A DNA stretch of 64,000 nt from Ilyomonas limi (GCF_005233845.1 NZ_SZQL01000006.1:1-64000); one strand, 5' to 3'. Shown: positions 37,136-47,300, numbered from the stretch's first letter. Translations and numbers: made by a program. Notes: generated from the sequence alone by a model not told the origin.

Positions 37136-37455
37136 GATAAGATTGAAATGCTGTTTTAAGCGTTAATAGCAAAATAATTTTGCAAAAGATACAACGCATG
37201 CTTTTAACTGGAGGCAGTATTCCTGGTTATATGATGACCAAGAAATAAAGAACGAAACTGCGGATAGCCCATACCGAATGGGTATGCCCTAACCATTCAT
37301 CATACAATTGAGAACACTACGTAACTGTAAAACGGGTATTTGGTAATTAGCCGGCTTAGAAAAATTATCTCTTTCAATAAACCAACACCTGTTTTTTCCC
37401 GTATTCTAATAAAAATGGGATTAACTTTACGGTAACCCTCTTTAAATCCTATACT

Positions 37456-37884
37456 ATGAAAAGCTATGTATTTATACTACTTTGTATATCCTTCGTTATT
37501 TTATCCTGCCGGAAGGAATCATTGAAAAACTGTACAAGAGCAATAGACACTATTTCGTTGACAGATGCATTAGTTTTAAAACAGGGGAAATTTGTTTTTG
37601 GTACCTCCAAATTTGGAGGCCTTGGCAAAATTTACCAGCAAAAAAATGGCAGGTATGTAGTAGGTCTTGAGCAAATGAATATAACAGACAATACTGACAT
37701 GCAGGTATATCTTTCAAAGACTTCCGGCTTATCAGAATCATCCTTCAAACTCTTTAGCACACGCTCTGTATATGGTAATAAATATTACCTGCTCCCGTTA
37801 AATTTTTCCATCACAGGTCTTGATTATATATTAATTATGGATGACCGCCGGGAAAATGCGATTGGCACTGCTGCTTTGTATTGA
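37456..37884 (+). CDS. DM13-domain lipoprotein
   Basis: A 142-residue lipoprotein: signal ending VILSC (Cys18), then a domain with LVLKQGKFVFGTSKFGGLGK, RYVVGLEQMNITDNTDMQV and YLSKT, matching the DM13 pattern (G-x-F, GTA/S, L-x-x-F, D-L-x-V-Y-L). DM13 domains are proposed to carry electrons through a cysteine in a hydroxylation system; here the function is unknown. Monocistronic. Confidence 0.7.
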   Translation: MKSYVFILLCISFVILSCRKESLKNCTRAIDTISLTDALVLKQGKFVFGTSKFGGLGKIYQQKNGRYVVGLEQMNITDNTDMQVYLSKTSGLSESSFKLFSTRSVYGNKYYLLPLNFSITGLDYILIMDDRRENAIGTAALY

Positions 37885-37926
37885 TTTTTTGATGAAATCC
37901 ATACTGCACTACTTATTGTAATTTGC

Positions 37927-39198
37927 TTAATAACCATATTTTTCTTTCCACAAGCCCTTTAAAAATCTTCTCAATTCTTCTTCCCGCGGGTTGTTGCCGG
38001 GCTTGTAAAATGCTGTGCCGCTCAGCTTTTCAGGCAAGTATTCCTGCTCGGTAAAGTTGCCTTCAAAGGCGTGTGCATATTTGTAGCCCTTACCATAATT
38101 CAGGTCTTTCATCAGCCCGGTTGGCGCATTGCGTATGTGTAGCGGCACTGGCAAATCTCCGTATTTCCTTACAGTTTCCAGTGCCATCCCAATCGCTTCA
38201 TAAGACGCATTGCTCTTTACCGAAGAAGCTAAATAAGTAGCACATTGTGACAAGATAATTCTTGCTTCGGGGTAGCCAATTTTATTCACTGCATCAAACG
38301 TTGCATTTGCCAGCAACAACGCATTGGGATTTGCGTTGCTTATATCTTCGCTTGCAAAAATAATCATACGGCGAGCGATAAACTTTACATCCTCACCGCC
38401 CTCAATCATGCGCGCCAGCCAATATACTGCACCATTGGGATCGCTGCCTCGCATACTCTTGATAAATGCACTGATGATATCGTAATGCTGCTCGCCGCCT
38501 TTGTCGTATAAGGCAATACGCTTTTGTGCTGTTTCCATCACGAGTTCATCAGTGATAATAATTGTTTGGTTCGGCTTAAAAGTGTTTACTACCAGCTCTA
38601 ATAAGTTCAACAATTTTCTTGCATCGCCCCCCGAAATATTAATTAATGCCGCTGTTTCTTTTAGTTCTATGTCGCGGCTTTTCAGCCATTCGTCGGTTGT
38701 AATTGCATGATGTAATAATTGAATTAAATCCTCCTCTCCCAAAGGCTTCAACACATATACCTGGCAACGGCTCAGCAATGCCGAATTGACTTCAAAAGAA
38801 GGATTCTCAGTAGTGGCGCCAATAAGTGTGATGGTGCCTTTTTCTACTGCGCCTAACAGTGCATCCTGCTGGCTTTTATTAAAGCGATGTATTTCATCTA
38901 TAAACAAAATAGCGCTCGCTTGTTGCTTGGCTGTTTCTATTACTTCCCGCACTTCTTTTACGCCGCTGCTGATGGCGCTCAGTTGGTAAAAAGGTACATG
39001 TAATGTATGTGCAATAATATTGGCGATAGTGGTTTTGCCCACACCTGGCGGACCCCACAAGATCATGGATGGAATGCGTCCGCTATCAATGGCAGCGCGT
39101 AGTATGCTGCCTTTACCGGTAAGGTGTTGCTGACCAGTCAGTTCATCTAAATTGGTGGGTCGAAGCCGTTCTGCTAAAGGTGTTTGGTTAGTATTCAC
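37927..39198 (-). CDS. rarA: replication-associated recombination protein A (RarA/MgsA)
   Basis: A 423-residue AAA+ ATPase that acts at stalled replication forks. Walker A is GPPGVGKT at 49-56, Walker B LFIDEIHRF, followed by the MgsA C-terminal tetramer domain (NPNALLLANATFDAVNKIG and LPVPLHIRNAPTGLMKDLNY). Starts with GTG at 39198; no suitable ATG is present in frame. It lies 81 bases after the recQ-like gene on the same strand and may be co-transcribed. Confidence 0.95.
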   Translation of the reverse strand: MNTNQTPLAERLRPTNLDELTGQQHLTGKGSILRAAIDSGRIPSMILWGPPGVGKTTIANIIAHTLHVPFYQLSAISSGVKEVREVIETAKQQASAILFIDEIHRFNKSQQDALLGAVEKGTITLIGATTENPSFEVNSALLSRCQVYVLKPLGEEDLIQLLHHAITTDEWLKSRDIELKETAALINISGGDARKLLNLLELVVNTFKPNQTIIITDELVMETAQKRIALYDKGGEQHYDIISAFIKSMRGSDPNGAVYWLARMIEGGEDVKFIARRMIIFASEDISNANPNALLLANATFDAVNKIGYPEARIILSQCATYLASSVKSNASYEAIGMALETVRKYGDLPVPLHIRNAPTGLMKDLNYGKGYKYAHAFEGNFTEQEYLPEKLSGTAFYKPGNNPREEELRRFLKGLWKEKYGY

Positions 39199-39279
39199 AA
39201 GAGGAAAGATAGGAATTTATGTAAAAGAAAATAAACGGAAGAAGGTATTAAAAACCCGGTTGTAAAAAGCCAAATAGCA

Positions 39280-41184
39280 TCACGCCAACTGCACAATACC
39301 ATTTATACTTTTTATCTTTCTTTCCTGCTGCAAATAGTTGAGCACTTTCCAAAATTTACTTCTATTGAAGCATGCTGATGCACTTTTTAATTGTTTTATG
39401 TCGATGCCATGCGAAGGAATAAGGTGTAAAATATGTGTAGTTATTTTGTCAAATTCCTCTTTGGAAATGTGCAGGCTCCTTTGAGCAATGCAATTATCGC
39501 ACACAGCACAATGAGTACTTTCATTATCACCAAAATACTTACTTATAAAAGTACTGCGGCAAGTGTTTTCCAGATGTAAATATTGCAACATCTGCTCAAC
39601 GCGACAAGTATATTCCTGTTTACGCTGTGCATACGACTCGTAGTTGATGATGAGATATTTGGCAGAGGCGCGGTTGTGCAAAAAATGGATTTGCGGCGTT
39701 TCTTTTTGTTGTAAATATTCCAAAATGCCAAATGCCTGCAATTGTTGTAGTTGCTGCCTTGCCGCTGTTTCCTTCACGCCTGTAAGCCTTGCAATCTGCT
39801 TTTCAGAAACAGATACGCGGTTATCATAAATGCCTTCGTACGTGCGCAGCAAACATTTGATAATCGGCTCATATTGTGGGTGACTTTGCTGAAATTCATC
39901 CAATAAAAACCTATCGGCAGTAAAGCCAATTTGTGCAGGTAAAAAAATGCTTTCATTAAAAGTGAAGTATCCTTCCTGCTCCAGTGCTTTGATGCTGTTG
40001 ATGACTAAGTGAATATCAAGTTTGAAATTGGTAACAAAAGTCTTTAAATCAAAATTGTAGTAATTGTCTTCACCAATACCCACTGGAATTTCTAAAAAAT
40101 CGCACAAATGCTGATATACATTTTTGATCGCATCTATTGTTGGAAAGCGTAATAGTGGAAAGGCTTTCAGCTCACTTTCATCTTTGCTGTGGTAGAGCAG
40201 CACTGCAAAAGCGCGCTTGCCATCTCTTCCGGCGCGACCTGCTTCCTGGTAATAATTTTCCAGGCAATCCGGCACATCAAAATGAATAACGGTACGCACA
40301 TCGGGCTTATCTATGCCCATACCAAATGCATTGGTGCACACCATTACTCTTAATTTATTGTCAATCCATGCCTGCTGCCGTACATTACGTTCTTCACCGC
40401 TTAGTCCGGCATGATAGCAATTGGCAGTCATACTGTGTTGCGAAAGCAACTTTGCAATGTCTTTTGTTTGCCGCCTTGTTTTACAATACACAATGCCGCT
40501 GCCTTGTACGTTTTGCAATATTTCCAGCAATTTATTCAGCTTGCTATCTACCTTAAAAACACTGTACGAAATGTTGGGCCTGGTAAAAGGTTGCCTGAAA
40601 ACAGCAGGATTATCTAATTGAAGTTTATCTATAATATCCTGCTGCACCACAGGTGTAGCTGAAGCCGTTAAAGCCAGTACCGGCACACTGCAAGAAAGAT
40701 TGTTTTTAAGGTGAATAATGCGCAGGTAAGACGGGCGAAAATCGTAACCCCACTGTGATATACAATGCGCCTCATCTACTGCCAGCAGGTTAATGTTTAA
40801 TGCAGGTAAGTATTCTTTAAATAGTCTGGTTTCTAATCTTTCTGGCGAAACATATAGAAACTTGTAATTGCCATAAGCTGCTTTCTGCAAGGTTTGCTTT
40901 GCTTCATATTGCGTCATCCCGCTGTGAATAGCCAGCGAAGGAATACCTTTTTTTTCAAGGTTGTTTAGCTGGTCTTTCATCAATGCTATCAACGGGCTGA
41001 TAACAAGGCAAAGCCCCTCTTTAAGCAGCGCCGGTATTTGATAACATACCGATTTACCCCCGCCTGTTGGTAGCAATGCAAGTGTATCCTTTCCATCCAG
41101 GACAGCCTGGATAATGGCTTCCTGCCTGCCACGAAAAGCCGTGTGCTGCCAGTACTGCTGCAGTATAGAAAGCGGCGTTTGCAT
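39280..41184 (-). CDS. recQ: RecQ-family ATP-dependent DNA helicase
   Basis: A 634-residue helicase. Motif I TGGGKSVCYQIPALL, motif II VDEAHCISQWGYDFRP, and the conserved VVYCKTR-like GIVYCKTRRQT and QEAGRAGRDGK are clear. A RQC zinc-binding cluster (CAVCDNC with an upstream Cys) and winged-helix region follow; the HRDC domain is not apparent, so the C-terminus is shorter than E. coli RecQ-style proteins. It unwinds recombination and repair intermediates and is upstream of rarA. Confidence 0.92.
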   Translation of the reverse strand: MQTPLSILQQYWQHTAFRGRQEAIIQAVLDGKDTLALLPTGGGKSVCYQIPALLKEGLCLVISPLIALMKDQLNNLEKKGIPSLAIHSGMTQYEAKQTLQKAAYGNYKFLYVSPERLETRLFKEYLPALNINLLAVDEAHCISQWGYDFRPSYLRIIHLKNNLSCSVPVLALTASATPVVQQDIIDKLQLDNPAVFRQPFTRPNISYSVFKVDSKLNKLLEILQNVQGSGIVYCKTRRQTKDIAKLLSQHSMTANCYHAGLSGEERNVRQQAWIDNKLRVMVCTNAFGMGIDKPDVRTVIHFDVPDCLENYYQEAGRAGRDGKRAFAVLLYHSKDESELKAFPLLRFPTIDAIKNVYQHLCDFLEIPVGIGEDNYYNFDLKTFVTNFKLDIHLVINSIKALEQEGYFTFNESIFLPAQIGFTADRFLLDEFQQSHPQYEPIIKCLLRTYEGIYDNRVSVSEKQIARLTGVKETAARQQLQQLQAFGILEYLQQKETPQIHFLHNRASAKYLIINYESYAQRKQEYTCRVEQMLQYLHLENTCRSTFISKYFGDNESTHCAVCDNCIAQRSLHISKEEFDKITTHILHLIPSHGIDIKQLKSASACFNRSKFWKVLNYLQQERKIKSINGIVQLA

Positions 41185-41297
41185 GATGCAATTAAACGAT
41201 AAAATTCTAATTGTGCATCCGTTTACTTCAGTTGCTTAAGTATAATACAGATTGTTTGTTTCTTTTACATTCTCCATCTGTGCTATCTATGAGCAAA

Positions 41298-43541
41298 TTA
41301 TATCACCTTCTTCCAGTTCAATCGTACCGAATTTACAGCCAGTACCACATCGCTAAAGCCCATCACCAATGCACCGATGGTTGGATTTAAAAAGCCAAAT
41401 GCAGCCACGGGTATAGCAACCAGGTTGTAGGCAAAAGCCCACGCCAGATTGCTTTTGATGGTTCTATAAGTATGCTTGCCCAATCCCAGCGAAAGAGGTA
41501 AATGTTTCAGCCCATGATTCATTAAAACCACCTGTGCACTTTGCATTGCAATTTGTGCGGCATCGCTCAGCGAAATGCCTACGGTAGCTTTGGCTAATGC
41601 CGGTGCATCATTGATGCCATCGCCCACCATTGCAGTGGGTGCTTGCGCCGTGTATCTGCCAATCTTTTCCACCTTTTGTGCTGGTGTTTGTTCTGCAATT
41701 ACTTCATCTATACCCAATTGTTTTGCAACCTGTTCGCATTTTACTTTACTATCGCCGCTTAATAGTATTGTCTTAATGCCCTTTCCGTGCAACAAAGCAA
41801 TCACACTTTTTGCTTCTGCACGTATTTCGTCCTGCACATCAATCCAGCCAAGCAGTTCGTTGTTGCGGGTAATGTAAATGTTATGAGTATTATCGTTCGT
41901 TAATGCTGCTACTGTTTTGTAAGAGCCGGCGGTGTATTGATTGCCTTCTTTATCTACTGCCTGTATGCCCAGACCTTTTATTTCTTCAATTTTTGCCCAG
42001 CGAATGTCTCCCTTTATTTTCCATTCTTTAGCAATACAACGGGCAATAGGATGGCTGTAATATTTCTCTAAAGAAAAAGCTATACGCCGGAACTCATTAA
42101 CAGTGAGCGGTGAATGGTGAGCGGTGAGTGTGTGTTCATCCACAGTTTTCGAATTGTTACCGGCAGATGACTGAATAATATTTGTTGATAAATTATCAGG
42201 CAGATCAGTTGTATTTATACCAGTATTTTCGTTTTCCTGAATAATTATACTAAAATCAGTTATTCTGAAAGCTCCTGTTGTTAATGTGCCGGTTTTATCA
42301 AATACCACCTGCTTAATATCTTTAAATACTTCCAGGCTTTTTGCATTTTTAAACAATATGCCATTCCTTGCTGCCCTGCCCAAACCAACAGCAATAGCTG
42401 CGGGTGTTGCAAGCCCCATAGCGCATGGACAGGCAATAACCAACACCGCTATGCTGCGCAACAAGCTTTCGCCAAGATCAACTGATGCGACGAAATAATT
42501 GCCCAAAAATGTAAGCATGGCAATGCTTACGACTACCGGCACAAACACTGCACTTATCTTATCCGCCAATTGTTGCACGGGCGGCTTTTCGGTTTGCGCT
42601 TCGCGCACCATTTTTAAGATGTTGCTCAATACAGTGTCTTCACCCACTGCAGTTACATACGTCTTTACCGTGCCGCTTTCCAGTATGCTGCCGCCAATTA
42701 GTTTATCATTCATCTTCTTTTCTACCGGCGTGCTTTCACCCGAGATGACAGCTTCGTTTACCAGTGCTTCGCCCCATAAAATTTTACAGTCTATCGGCAC
42801 CTGTTCGCCGCTTTTTACCAGCAACAAATCGCCTACATGCAGGCTGCTGCTCTCTACCGGGAAGACATGTTCTTCGTGCTTATCATCATAAGCAATCATG
42901 TTTGCTATGGTGGTTTGCGAAGTGGCTAATTGCTGCAATGCTTTTTGGGTGGTTGCTACCGATTTATCTTCCATCCAATTGCCTAAAAATACTAAAGTAA
43001 TAATGGCTGCGGTTGTTTCGTAAAACAGGTATTGTTCGCCTCCGCCGCTGAGTGTGCCATATAGGCTGTAAACAAAAGCCGCCGTGGCACCCAAAGCAAT
43101 CAAGACATTCATGTTGGGAATTCCTTTCATTAAACTCTTGACTGCGCTCTTGCCAAAGAACGACATACCCACTACATACACCGGAATCGTAAGCGCGAGT
43201 TGCATATATGGATTCATTAAAATACCAATATGCAAGCCAACCATGTGCAGCATTAACGGGAGCGTAAAGACCAAACAAAACAAAAAGCGTTGCAAATGAT
43301 CTTTGAAAATGAACCGCTTTGCGGTGTTGTTGTTTGTGTCATTTTTTATAGAATACCCTAAATTATTTATACCTTTTTGTAAAGCTGCTTCATTGAGGTT
43401 ATGGTTTTTATCAAAACTTACATCACCACCTATAAAGTTGACTTTTACGTTTTGTGCGCCTTGTTTTTCCAAATATTTATGAACAGTAAGTGCACAGTTG
43501 GTGCAGCTCATACCTTCTACTTTCCAATTAATTTTTTCCAT
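41298..43541 (-). CDS. copA: copper-translocating P1B-type ATPase
   Basis: A 747-residue metal pump exporting Cu(I) from the cytoplasm. N-terminal HMA domain with GMSCTNC (Cys13, Cys16), eight membrane helices, the transmembrane CPC at 371-373, phosphorylation Asp415 (DKTGTLTTG), the HP motif in YYSHPIARCI and GDGINDAPAL. A 48-residue insertion (about Q435-N482) of Asn/Ser/Thr-rich sequence lies in the nucleotide-binding domain, with two 11-base direct repeats in its DNA. A TAACTTTG box lies about 80 bases upstream. Copper export fits with the copper enzyme NirK in the same window, but they are 35 kb apart. Confidence 0.93.
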   Translation of the reverse strand: MEKINWKVEGMSCTNCALTVHKYLEKQGAQNVKVNFIGGDVSFDKNHNLNEAALQKGINNLGYSIKNDTNNNTAKRFIFKDHLQRFLFCLVFTLPLMLHMVGLHIGILMNPYMQLALTIPVYVVGMSFFGKSAVKSLMKGIPNMNVLIALGATAAFVYSLYGTLSGGGEQYLFYETTAAIITLVFLGNWMEDKSVATTQKALQQLATSQTTIANMIAYDDKHEEHVFPVESSSLHVGDLLLVKSGEQVPIDCKILWGEALVNEAVISGESTPVEKKMNDKLIGGSILESGTVKTYVTAVGEDTVLSNILKMVREAQTEKPPVQQLADKISAVFVPVVVSIAMLTFLGNYFVASVDLGESLLRSIAVLVIACPCAMGLATPAAIAVGLGRAARNGILFKNAKSLEVFKDIKQVVFDKTGTLTTGAFRITDFSIIIQENENTGINTTDLPDNLSTNIIQSSAGNNSKTVDEHTLTAHHSPLTVNEFRRIAFSLEKYYSHPIARCIAKEWKIKGDIRWAKIEEIKGLGIQAVDKEGNQYTAGSYKTVAALTNDNTHNIYITRNNELLGWIDVQDEIRAEAKSVIALLHGKGIKTILLSGDSKVKCEQVAKQLGIDEVIAEQTPAQKVEKIGRYTAQAPTAMVGDGINDAPALAKATVGISLSDAAQIAMQSAQVVLMNHGLKHLPLSLGLGKHTYRTIKSNLAWAFAYNLVAIPVAAFGFLNPTIGALVMGFSDVVLAVNSVRLNWKKVI

Positions 43542-43622
43542 CTATTTTATCTTTATACGATTGCTTTGCTCTCATAATCAACTACTTCTTTATTTCTGCA
43601 ACAGCAATACTTTTATAATTGT

Positions 43623-43630
43623 CAAAGTTA
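43623..43630 (-). promoter_or_regulatory. -7 box TAACTTTG of copA
   Basis: TAACTTTG on the reverse strand fits TAnnTTTG; 21 bases further upstream stands TCG where TTG would be expected. The leader to the copA ATG is about 80 bases. Confidence 0.4.
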
Positions 43631-43736
43631 CACTTTACTAAAAGTGTGTGCCGATGCTTAACCATTTTATCTTTAAAACAATGTTGCAAATAATATAATC
43701 TTTAACAGTTTTGTTTATTGATTAATAAGCACAATG

Positions 43737-43744
43737 TAGGTTTG
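43737..43744 (+). promoter_or_regulatory. -7 box TAGGTTTG of tsaE
   Basis: TAGGTTTG fits the consensus and lies 4 bases before the first possible tsaE start at 43749, which favours either a leaderless transcript or initiation at the second ATG (43755). Confidence 0.38.
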
Positions 43745-43748
43745 TACC

Positions 43749-44162
43749 ATGCAAATGGAATTTACCAAAGAGAATATTGATAAAGCAGCACAGCAGGTTT
43801 GGAATCATGGAAAAGAACATTCTGTGTGGGCTTTTCATGCGCCGATGGGTGCAGGCAAAACTACATTTATCAGTGCTTTGTGCAAAGCTGTTTTAGGCGT
43901 ACAAGAAAACATCAGCAGTCCAACATTTGCTATTATTAACCAATATCAAAGTCCGGTAGCCGGTACTATTTATCACATGGACTGGTACCGGCTTAAAAGC
44001 GAGGAAGAAGCCATACAGGCAGGTGTGGAAGATGCCATTAGCAACAGCAACTTATGCCTGATAGAATGGCCGGAAGTAGCACCGGCTTTACTGCCAGAAA
44101 ACAGTCTGCATATTTACATAGAGCTGACCGGCGATGACCGGCGCGTAATAAAAATACAATAA
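43749..44162 (+). CDS. tsaE: tRNA threonylcarbamoyladenosine biosynthesis ATPase TsaE
   Basis: A 137-residue P-loop ATPase that assists TsaB/TsaD in making t6A37 in ANN-decoding tRNAs. Walker A is GAGKTT in APMGAGKTTFISALCK, then SSPTFAIINQY and HMDWYRLKSEEEA, all typical. Standard length. It is directly followed by ald on the same strand. Confidence 0.94.
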   Translation: MQMEFTKENIDKAAQQVWNHGKEHSVWAFHAPMGAGKTTFISALCKAVLGVQENISSPTFAIINQYQSPVAGTIYHMDWYRLKSEEEAIQAGVEDAISNSNLCLIEWPEVAPALLPENSLHIYIELTGDDRRVIKIQ

Positions 44163-44176
44163 AACATTGTTTGAAT

Positions 44177-44184
44177 TAACTTTG
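44177..44184 (+). promoter_or_regulatory. -7 box TAACTTTG of ald
   Basis: TAACTTTG matches TAnnTTTG and lies 62 bases before the ald ATG, in the gap after tsaE. No -33 element was confirmed, as it would fall within the tsaE end. Confidence 0.4.
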
Positions 44185-44245
44185 CCTTTTTTATCAATCA
44201 GTTGTAAAGCTTTCATAAGCAAGCCTGTTTTAAAACTAACCATAT

Positions 44246-45460
44246 ATGGCCGTTGCGAAACCTGTTGTAAGTGCTTCTTTTGCCTACGAAACGCAGGAAG
44301 AAAAATTAGATATAAAATCTGGCGGTGAACGGTTGAACATTGGCATTCCAAAAGAAACTGCTTTTCAGGAAAACCGCATTGGACTAACACCCGAAGCCGT
44401 AAATGTGCTGGTGAATAACGGACATGAAGTAATTATAGAAACCAAAGCCGGCGAAGGCAGCCATTATTCTGATAAAGACTTCAGTGAGGCTGGTGCCAAA
44501 ATAGCCTACGATAAAACCGAAGTATATAAAGCGCCGATACTCATCAAAAGTGCGCCTTTTACACTGGAAGACTGCGCGCACCTGCAAATGGACCAAACAG
44601 TCATTTCACCACTTCATTTTTCATTGCTAAAAAAAGAAGTGATTGAAGCGATGATGCAAAAGCGCATTACAGCATTAAGCTTCGAAAACCTGAAGGATGA
44701 TAGCGGCAATTTTCCTATTGTGCGCTGCATGAGCGAAATAGCAGGTAGTGCGGCTATGCTGATTGCGGGTCAATACTTAGGCAGTGCCAACCAGGGCAAA
44801 GGTGTATTGCTGGGCGGCATTAGTGGCATACCACCAACAAAAGTTATTATTATTGGTGCGGGTATAGTAGGCGAGTTTGCTACGCGCACTGCACTGGCAA
44901 TGGGCGCTTCGGTAAAGGTGTTTGATAATAATGTATATAAATTAAAACGCCTTGAAAGCAATATTGGCCAGCGTATATGGAGCAGTGTAATTGAGCCCAA
45001 AATACTGGCCAAACAATTGAAGACTTGCGAGGTAGCGGTGGGCGCATTAAATGCCGAAAGTGGCCGTAGTCCCATTGTAGTTACCGAACACATGGTTGCC
45101 AATATGCGCAGCGGCAGTGTAATTATAGATGTAAGTATAGACCGCGGCGGCTGTTTTGAAACCAGTGAAGTAACTACGCACGAACACCCGGTTTTTTTGA
45201 AGCATGATGTAATACACTATTGCGTACCCAACATTGCCAGTGGCTTTGCCCGCACTGCCAGCCAGGCGATCAGCAATGTGTTGATGCCGCTGTTATTAGA
45301 TGCAGGCGATGAGGGTGGAATAGAAGAAATGCTGTGGCACAACTTCAACCTGCGGCATGGCGTGTATTTATACAAAGGGCATCTTACTGATATATACATC
45401 AGCCAGCGGTACGATTTGAAATATACTGATTTGAATTTACTTATAGCCAGCCGCACGTAA
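44246..45460 (+). CDS. ald: alanine dehydrogenase
   Basis: A 404-residue NAD-dependent enzyme converting L-alanine to pyruvate and ammonia. It carries IGIPKETAFQENRIGLTPEA, the substrate-site region SPLHFSLLKK, and the Rossmann motif IIGAGIVGEFATRTALAMGA. An extra N-terminal segment of about 30 residues precedes the usual start, as is common in Bacteroidota. The enzyme feeds alanine nitrogen into central metabolism. Strong terminator follows. Confidence 0.93.
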   Translation: MAVAKPVVSASFAYETQEEKLDIKSGGERLNIGIPKETAFQENRIGLTPEAVNVLVNNGHEVIIETKAGEGSHYSDKDFSEAGAKIAYDKTEVYKAPILIKSAPFTLEDCAHLQMDQTVISPLHFSLLKKEVIEAMMQKRITALSFENLKDDSGNFPIVRCMSEIAGSAAMLIAGQYLGSANQGKGVLLGGISGIPPTKVIIIGAGIVGEFATRTALAMGASVKVFDNNVYKLKRLESNIGQRIWSSVIEPKILAKQLKTCEVAVGALNAESGRSPIVVTEHMVANMRSGSVIIDVSIDRGGCFETSEVTTHEHPVFLKHDVIHYCVPNIASGFARTASQAISNVLMPLLLDAGDEGGIEEMLWHNFNLRHGVYLYKGHLTDIYISQRYDLKYTDLNLLIASRT

Positions 45461-45538
45461 GCGCTTTTGATAAGGATTTTTGCTGATATAACAGATGTAA
45501 AAAACGTTGCTAATACTAAACATTTTGCGTCTCCGCTG

Positions 45539-45588
45539 TATAATAAAAAGAAGACCTGATTAAAAAATCAGGTCTTCTTTTTATTATA
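45539..45588 (+). terminator. 23-bp hairpin terminator after ald
   Basis: ATAATAAAAAGAAGACCTGATT pairs with AATCAGGTCTTCTTTTTATTAT around AAAA. About 80 bases beyond ald. In the remaining gap to 45703 the sequence TGCAGCTTATA occurs twice, an intergenic repeat remnant. Confidence 0.8.
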
Positions 45589-45703
45589 ATACCTTTTTCA
45601 ATTAAGCGGTATTACATATAAAATTTCATCTTTCTGCTTGCAGCTTATAGTCTGACGTTTGCAGCTTATATAAGACAACTTATATGAATTTGATGTACTT
45701 TAT

Positions 45704-45883
45704 TTACATGATGTTCATGCCTTTTGCAAAGTAGGTAAGTGTGCCTGGCAATGCCATCCAGAAGAACTTTCGGCTGCCGCCTACATCCAGCAACATGATG
45801 ATGAGTATAACGAGCCATATAAAGAACCACAGCCAGTATTTAGAAGTGCGTGGTTTTTCATCCACTGTGTGTATAGTTTCCAT
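45704..45883 (-). CDS. small single-TM membrane protein, function unknown
   Basis: A 59-residue protein from the ATG at 45883 (METIHTVDEKPRTSKYW) with one hydrophobic helix (WLWFFIWLVILIIMLL) and a short tail. An upstream frame that would add 26 residues lacks coding character. It lies 79 bases downstream of ppa on the same strand and may be co-transcribed with it. No family recognised. Confidence 0.55.
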   Translation of the reverse strand: METIHTVDEKPRTSKYWLWFFIWLVILIIMLLDVGGSRKFFWMALPGTLTYFAKGMNIM

Positions 45884-45962
45884 GCAAAAAGGTTTTGTGC
45901 AAAAATAAAGTTGAAATAAATACGATGCTGTTTTATTTGCTTTGGCTGCAACCGGCAGCAAA

Positions 45963-46523
45963 TTATTGCTGCAACAGCTTTACTGTAAAAGTCTTTTTAT
46001 AAAGTGCTATTGCTTCTTCTACAATGTGCAATGCTTTGCTTTTATCGCCAAACTCTTCCACGCTTACGCTCTTGTTTTCGAGGCGTTTATATTCTTCAAA
46101 AAAGTGCCGCATTTCGCTAAAGAAATGCTTGGGCAACTCTTCTAAATTGTTGTAATAATTGATAGAAGGGTCGTTTGCTGCAACTGCAATAATTTTATCA
46201 TCCGCATCGCCGCCATCAGTCATTTGCATTACGCCCAGTACTTTAGCTTCTACCAAACACATTGGTTGTATGCTGATGGTGGATAGCACCAGTATATCCA
46301 GCGGGTCTTTATCATCGCCATAAGTTTGCGGTATAAAGCCATAATTGGCCGGGTAATAAAAAGAGGAATAAATAACACGGTCCAGCTTTAGCAGTCCCGA
46401 TGCTTTATCTATTTCATATTTAGCTCTGGACCCTTGTGGTATCTCAATCACTGCATTTACAAAGCGTGGTGCCTTGTCGCCCACCTCTACGCCATGCCAT
46501 GGGTGAAGTACATTTGTTGTCAT
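45963..46523 (-). CDS. ppa: inorganic pyrophosphatase
   Basis: A 186-residue family I pyrophosphatase; cleaves pyrophosphate released by biosynthesis. The metal-binding core D-x-D-P-x-D reads [13 protein letters not shown], with further conserved [16 protein letters not shown] and DGGDADDKI. Standard length and motifs. Cytoplasmic. Confidence 0.95.
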   Translation of the reverse strand: MTTNVLHPWHGVEVGDKAPRFVNAVIEIPQGSRAKYEIDKASGLLKLDRVIYSSFYYPANYGFIPQTYGDDKDPLDILVLSTISIQPMCLVEAKVLGVMQMTDGGDADDKIIAVAANDPSINYYNNLEELPKHFFSEMRHFFEEYKRLENKSVSVEEFGDKSKALHIVEEAIALYKKTFTVKLLQQ

Positions 46524-46731
46524 TATAATTTGCTTGCTGTTTAGGTTTTTTGTTTAATATAATTTATTGCTGTTTAAACGTGTTGTTCCATTATTCAGTA
46601 TTACAATCTTCTTAAAAGACGTTTAAACCGGGCTGCAAAGGTAAGGAGGCATGAGTGAAAAAAAAGAATTCGCTTTATGCTTTATGCAATTGGTTGTATG
46701 TTACCGATAAAAACTTCACCGCAACCAGTAT

Positions 46732-47127
46732 TTACAGGTTGCCATTAAAAGTATATTTCAGATCTACCTGCCAGTTTCCACCCCGTTGTATTACGCGTGC
46801 TTTGCGGGCAATGTTGTCGTACGAGTTTTTATAATTAATGATTTCGGTAGTATCGTTTACGGCGCTGTCTTCAAGAATAACAATATTGGCATCGTTGTAC
46901 TGCGCTTTCTCCGATGAGCTTCGGGAGCGGTAAGCCGCCTTTAGCTTTTCCAGTTGCGCGTTGTTTTCGTTGTCCTGCAACATGTAAAAGTTAGCTTTAT
47001 CAAAGTCACCTTTTAAACAAGCATCTATAAACTCGCGTGCAGCATCCAGCGGGTTTTCGGCTTTGGGATAGCTGTTACACGAAAGGAACAGCATGGTATT
47101 TATAGCTATCAATAAAAGCCATTTCAT
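46732..47127 (-). CDS. DUF4878-like lipoprotein
   Basis: A 131-residue lipoprotein from the ATG at 47127 (MKWLLLIAINTMLFLSC). The mature domain starts PLDAAREFIDACLKGDFDKA and is mixed alpha/beta ending VQRGGNWQVDLKY-like (VIQRGGNWQVDLKY), a layout seen in DUF4878/NTF2-like lipoproteins. Function unknown. Confidence 0.65.
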   Translation of the reverse strand: MKWLLLIAINTMLFLSCNSYPKAENPLDAAREFIDACLKGDFDKANFYMLQDNENNAQLEKLKAAYRSRSSSEKAQYNDANIVILEDSAVNDTTEIINYKNSYDNIARKARVIQRGGNWQVDLKYTFNGNL

Positions 47128-47300
47128 TACTCTTATATGTTTTATAGTTTGGTCGGTACCCATTTAAAGTGTAGATAATAAAGCTGCAGGGTAAAATTGT
47201 AGCCATTCAGCTTTATTATTATCAATTGGTCGTGTTTTGAAACATTTACGCGTGCTTGATTATTGCCGGTTTTTCAGTCTCGTTTCACACCATCCTACTG

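Noticed and set aside
42103-42127. Short direct repeats considered as a CRISPR-like array.
   Set aside because: Only two 11-base units with a 3-base gap lying in a coding frame; no spacers.
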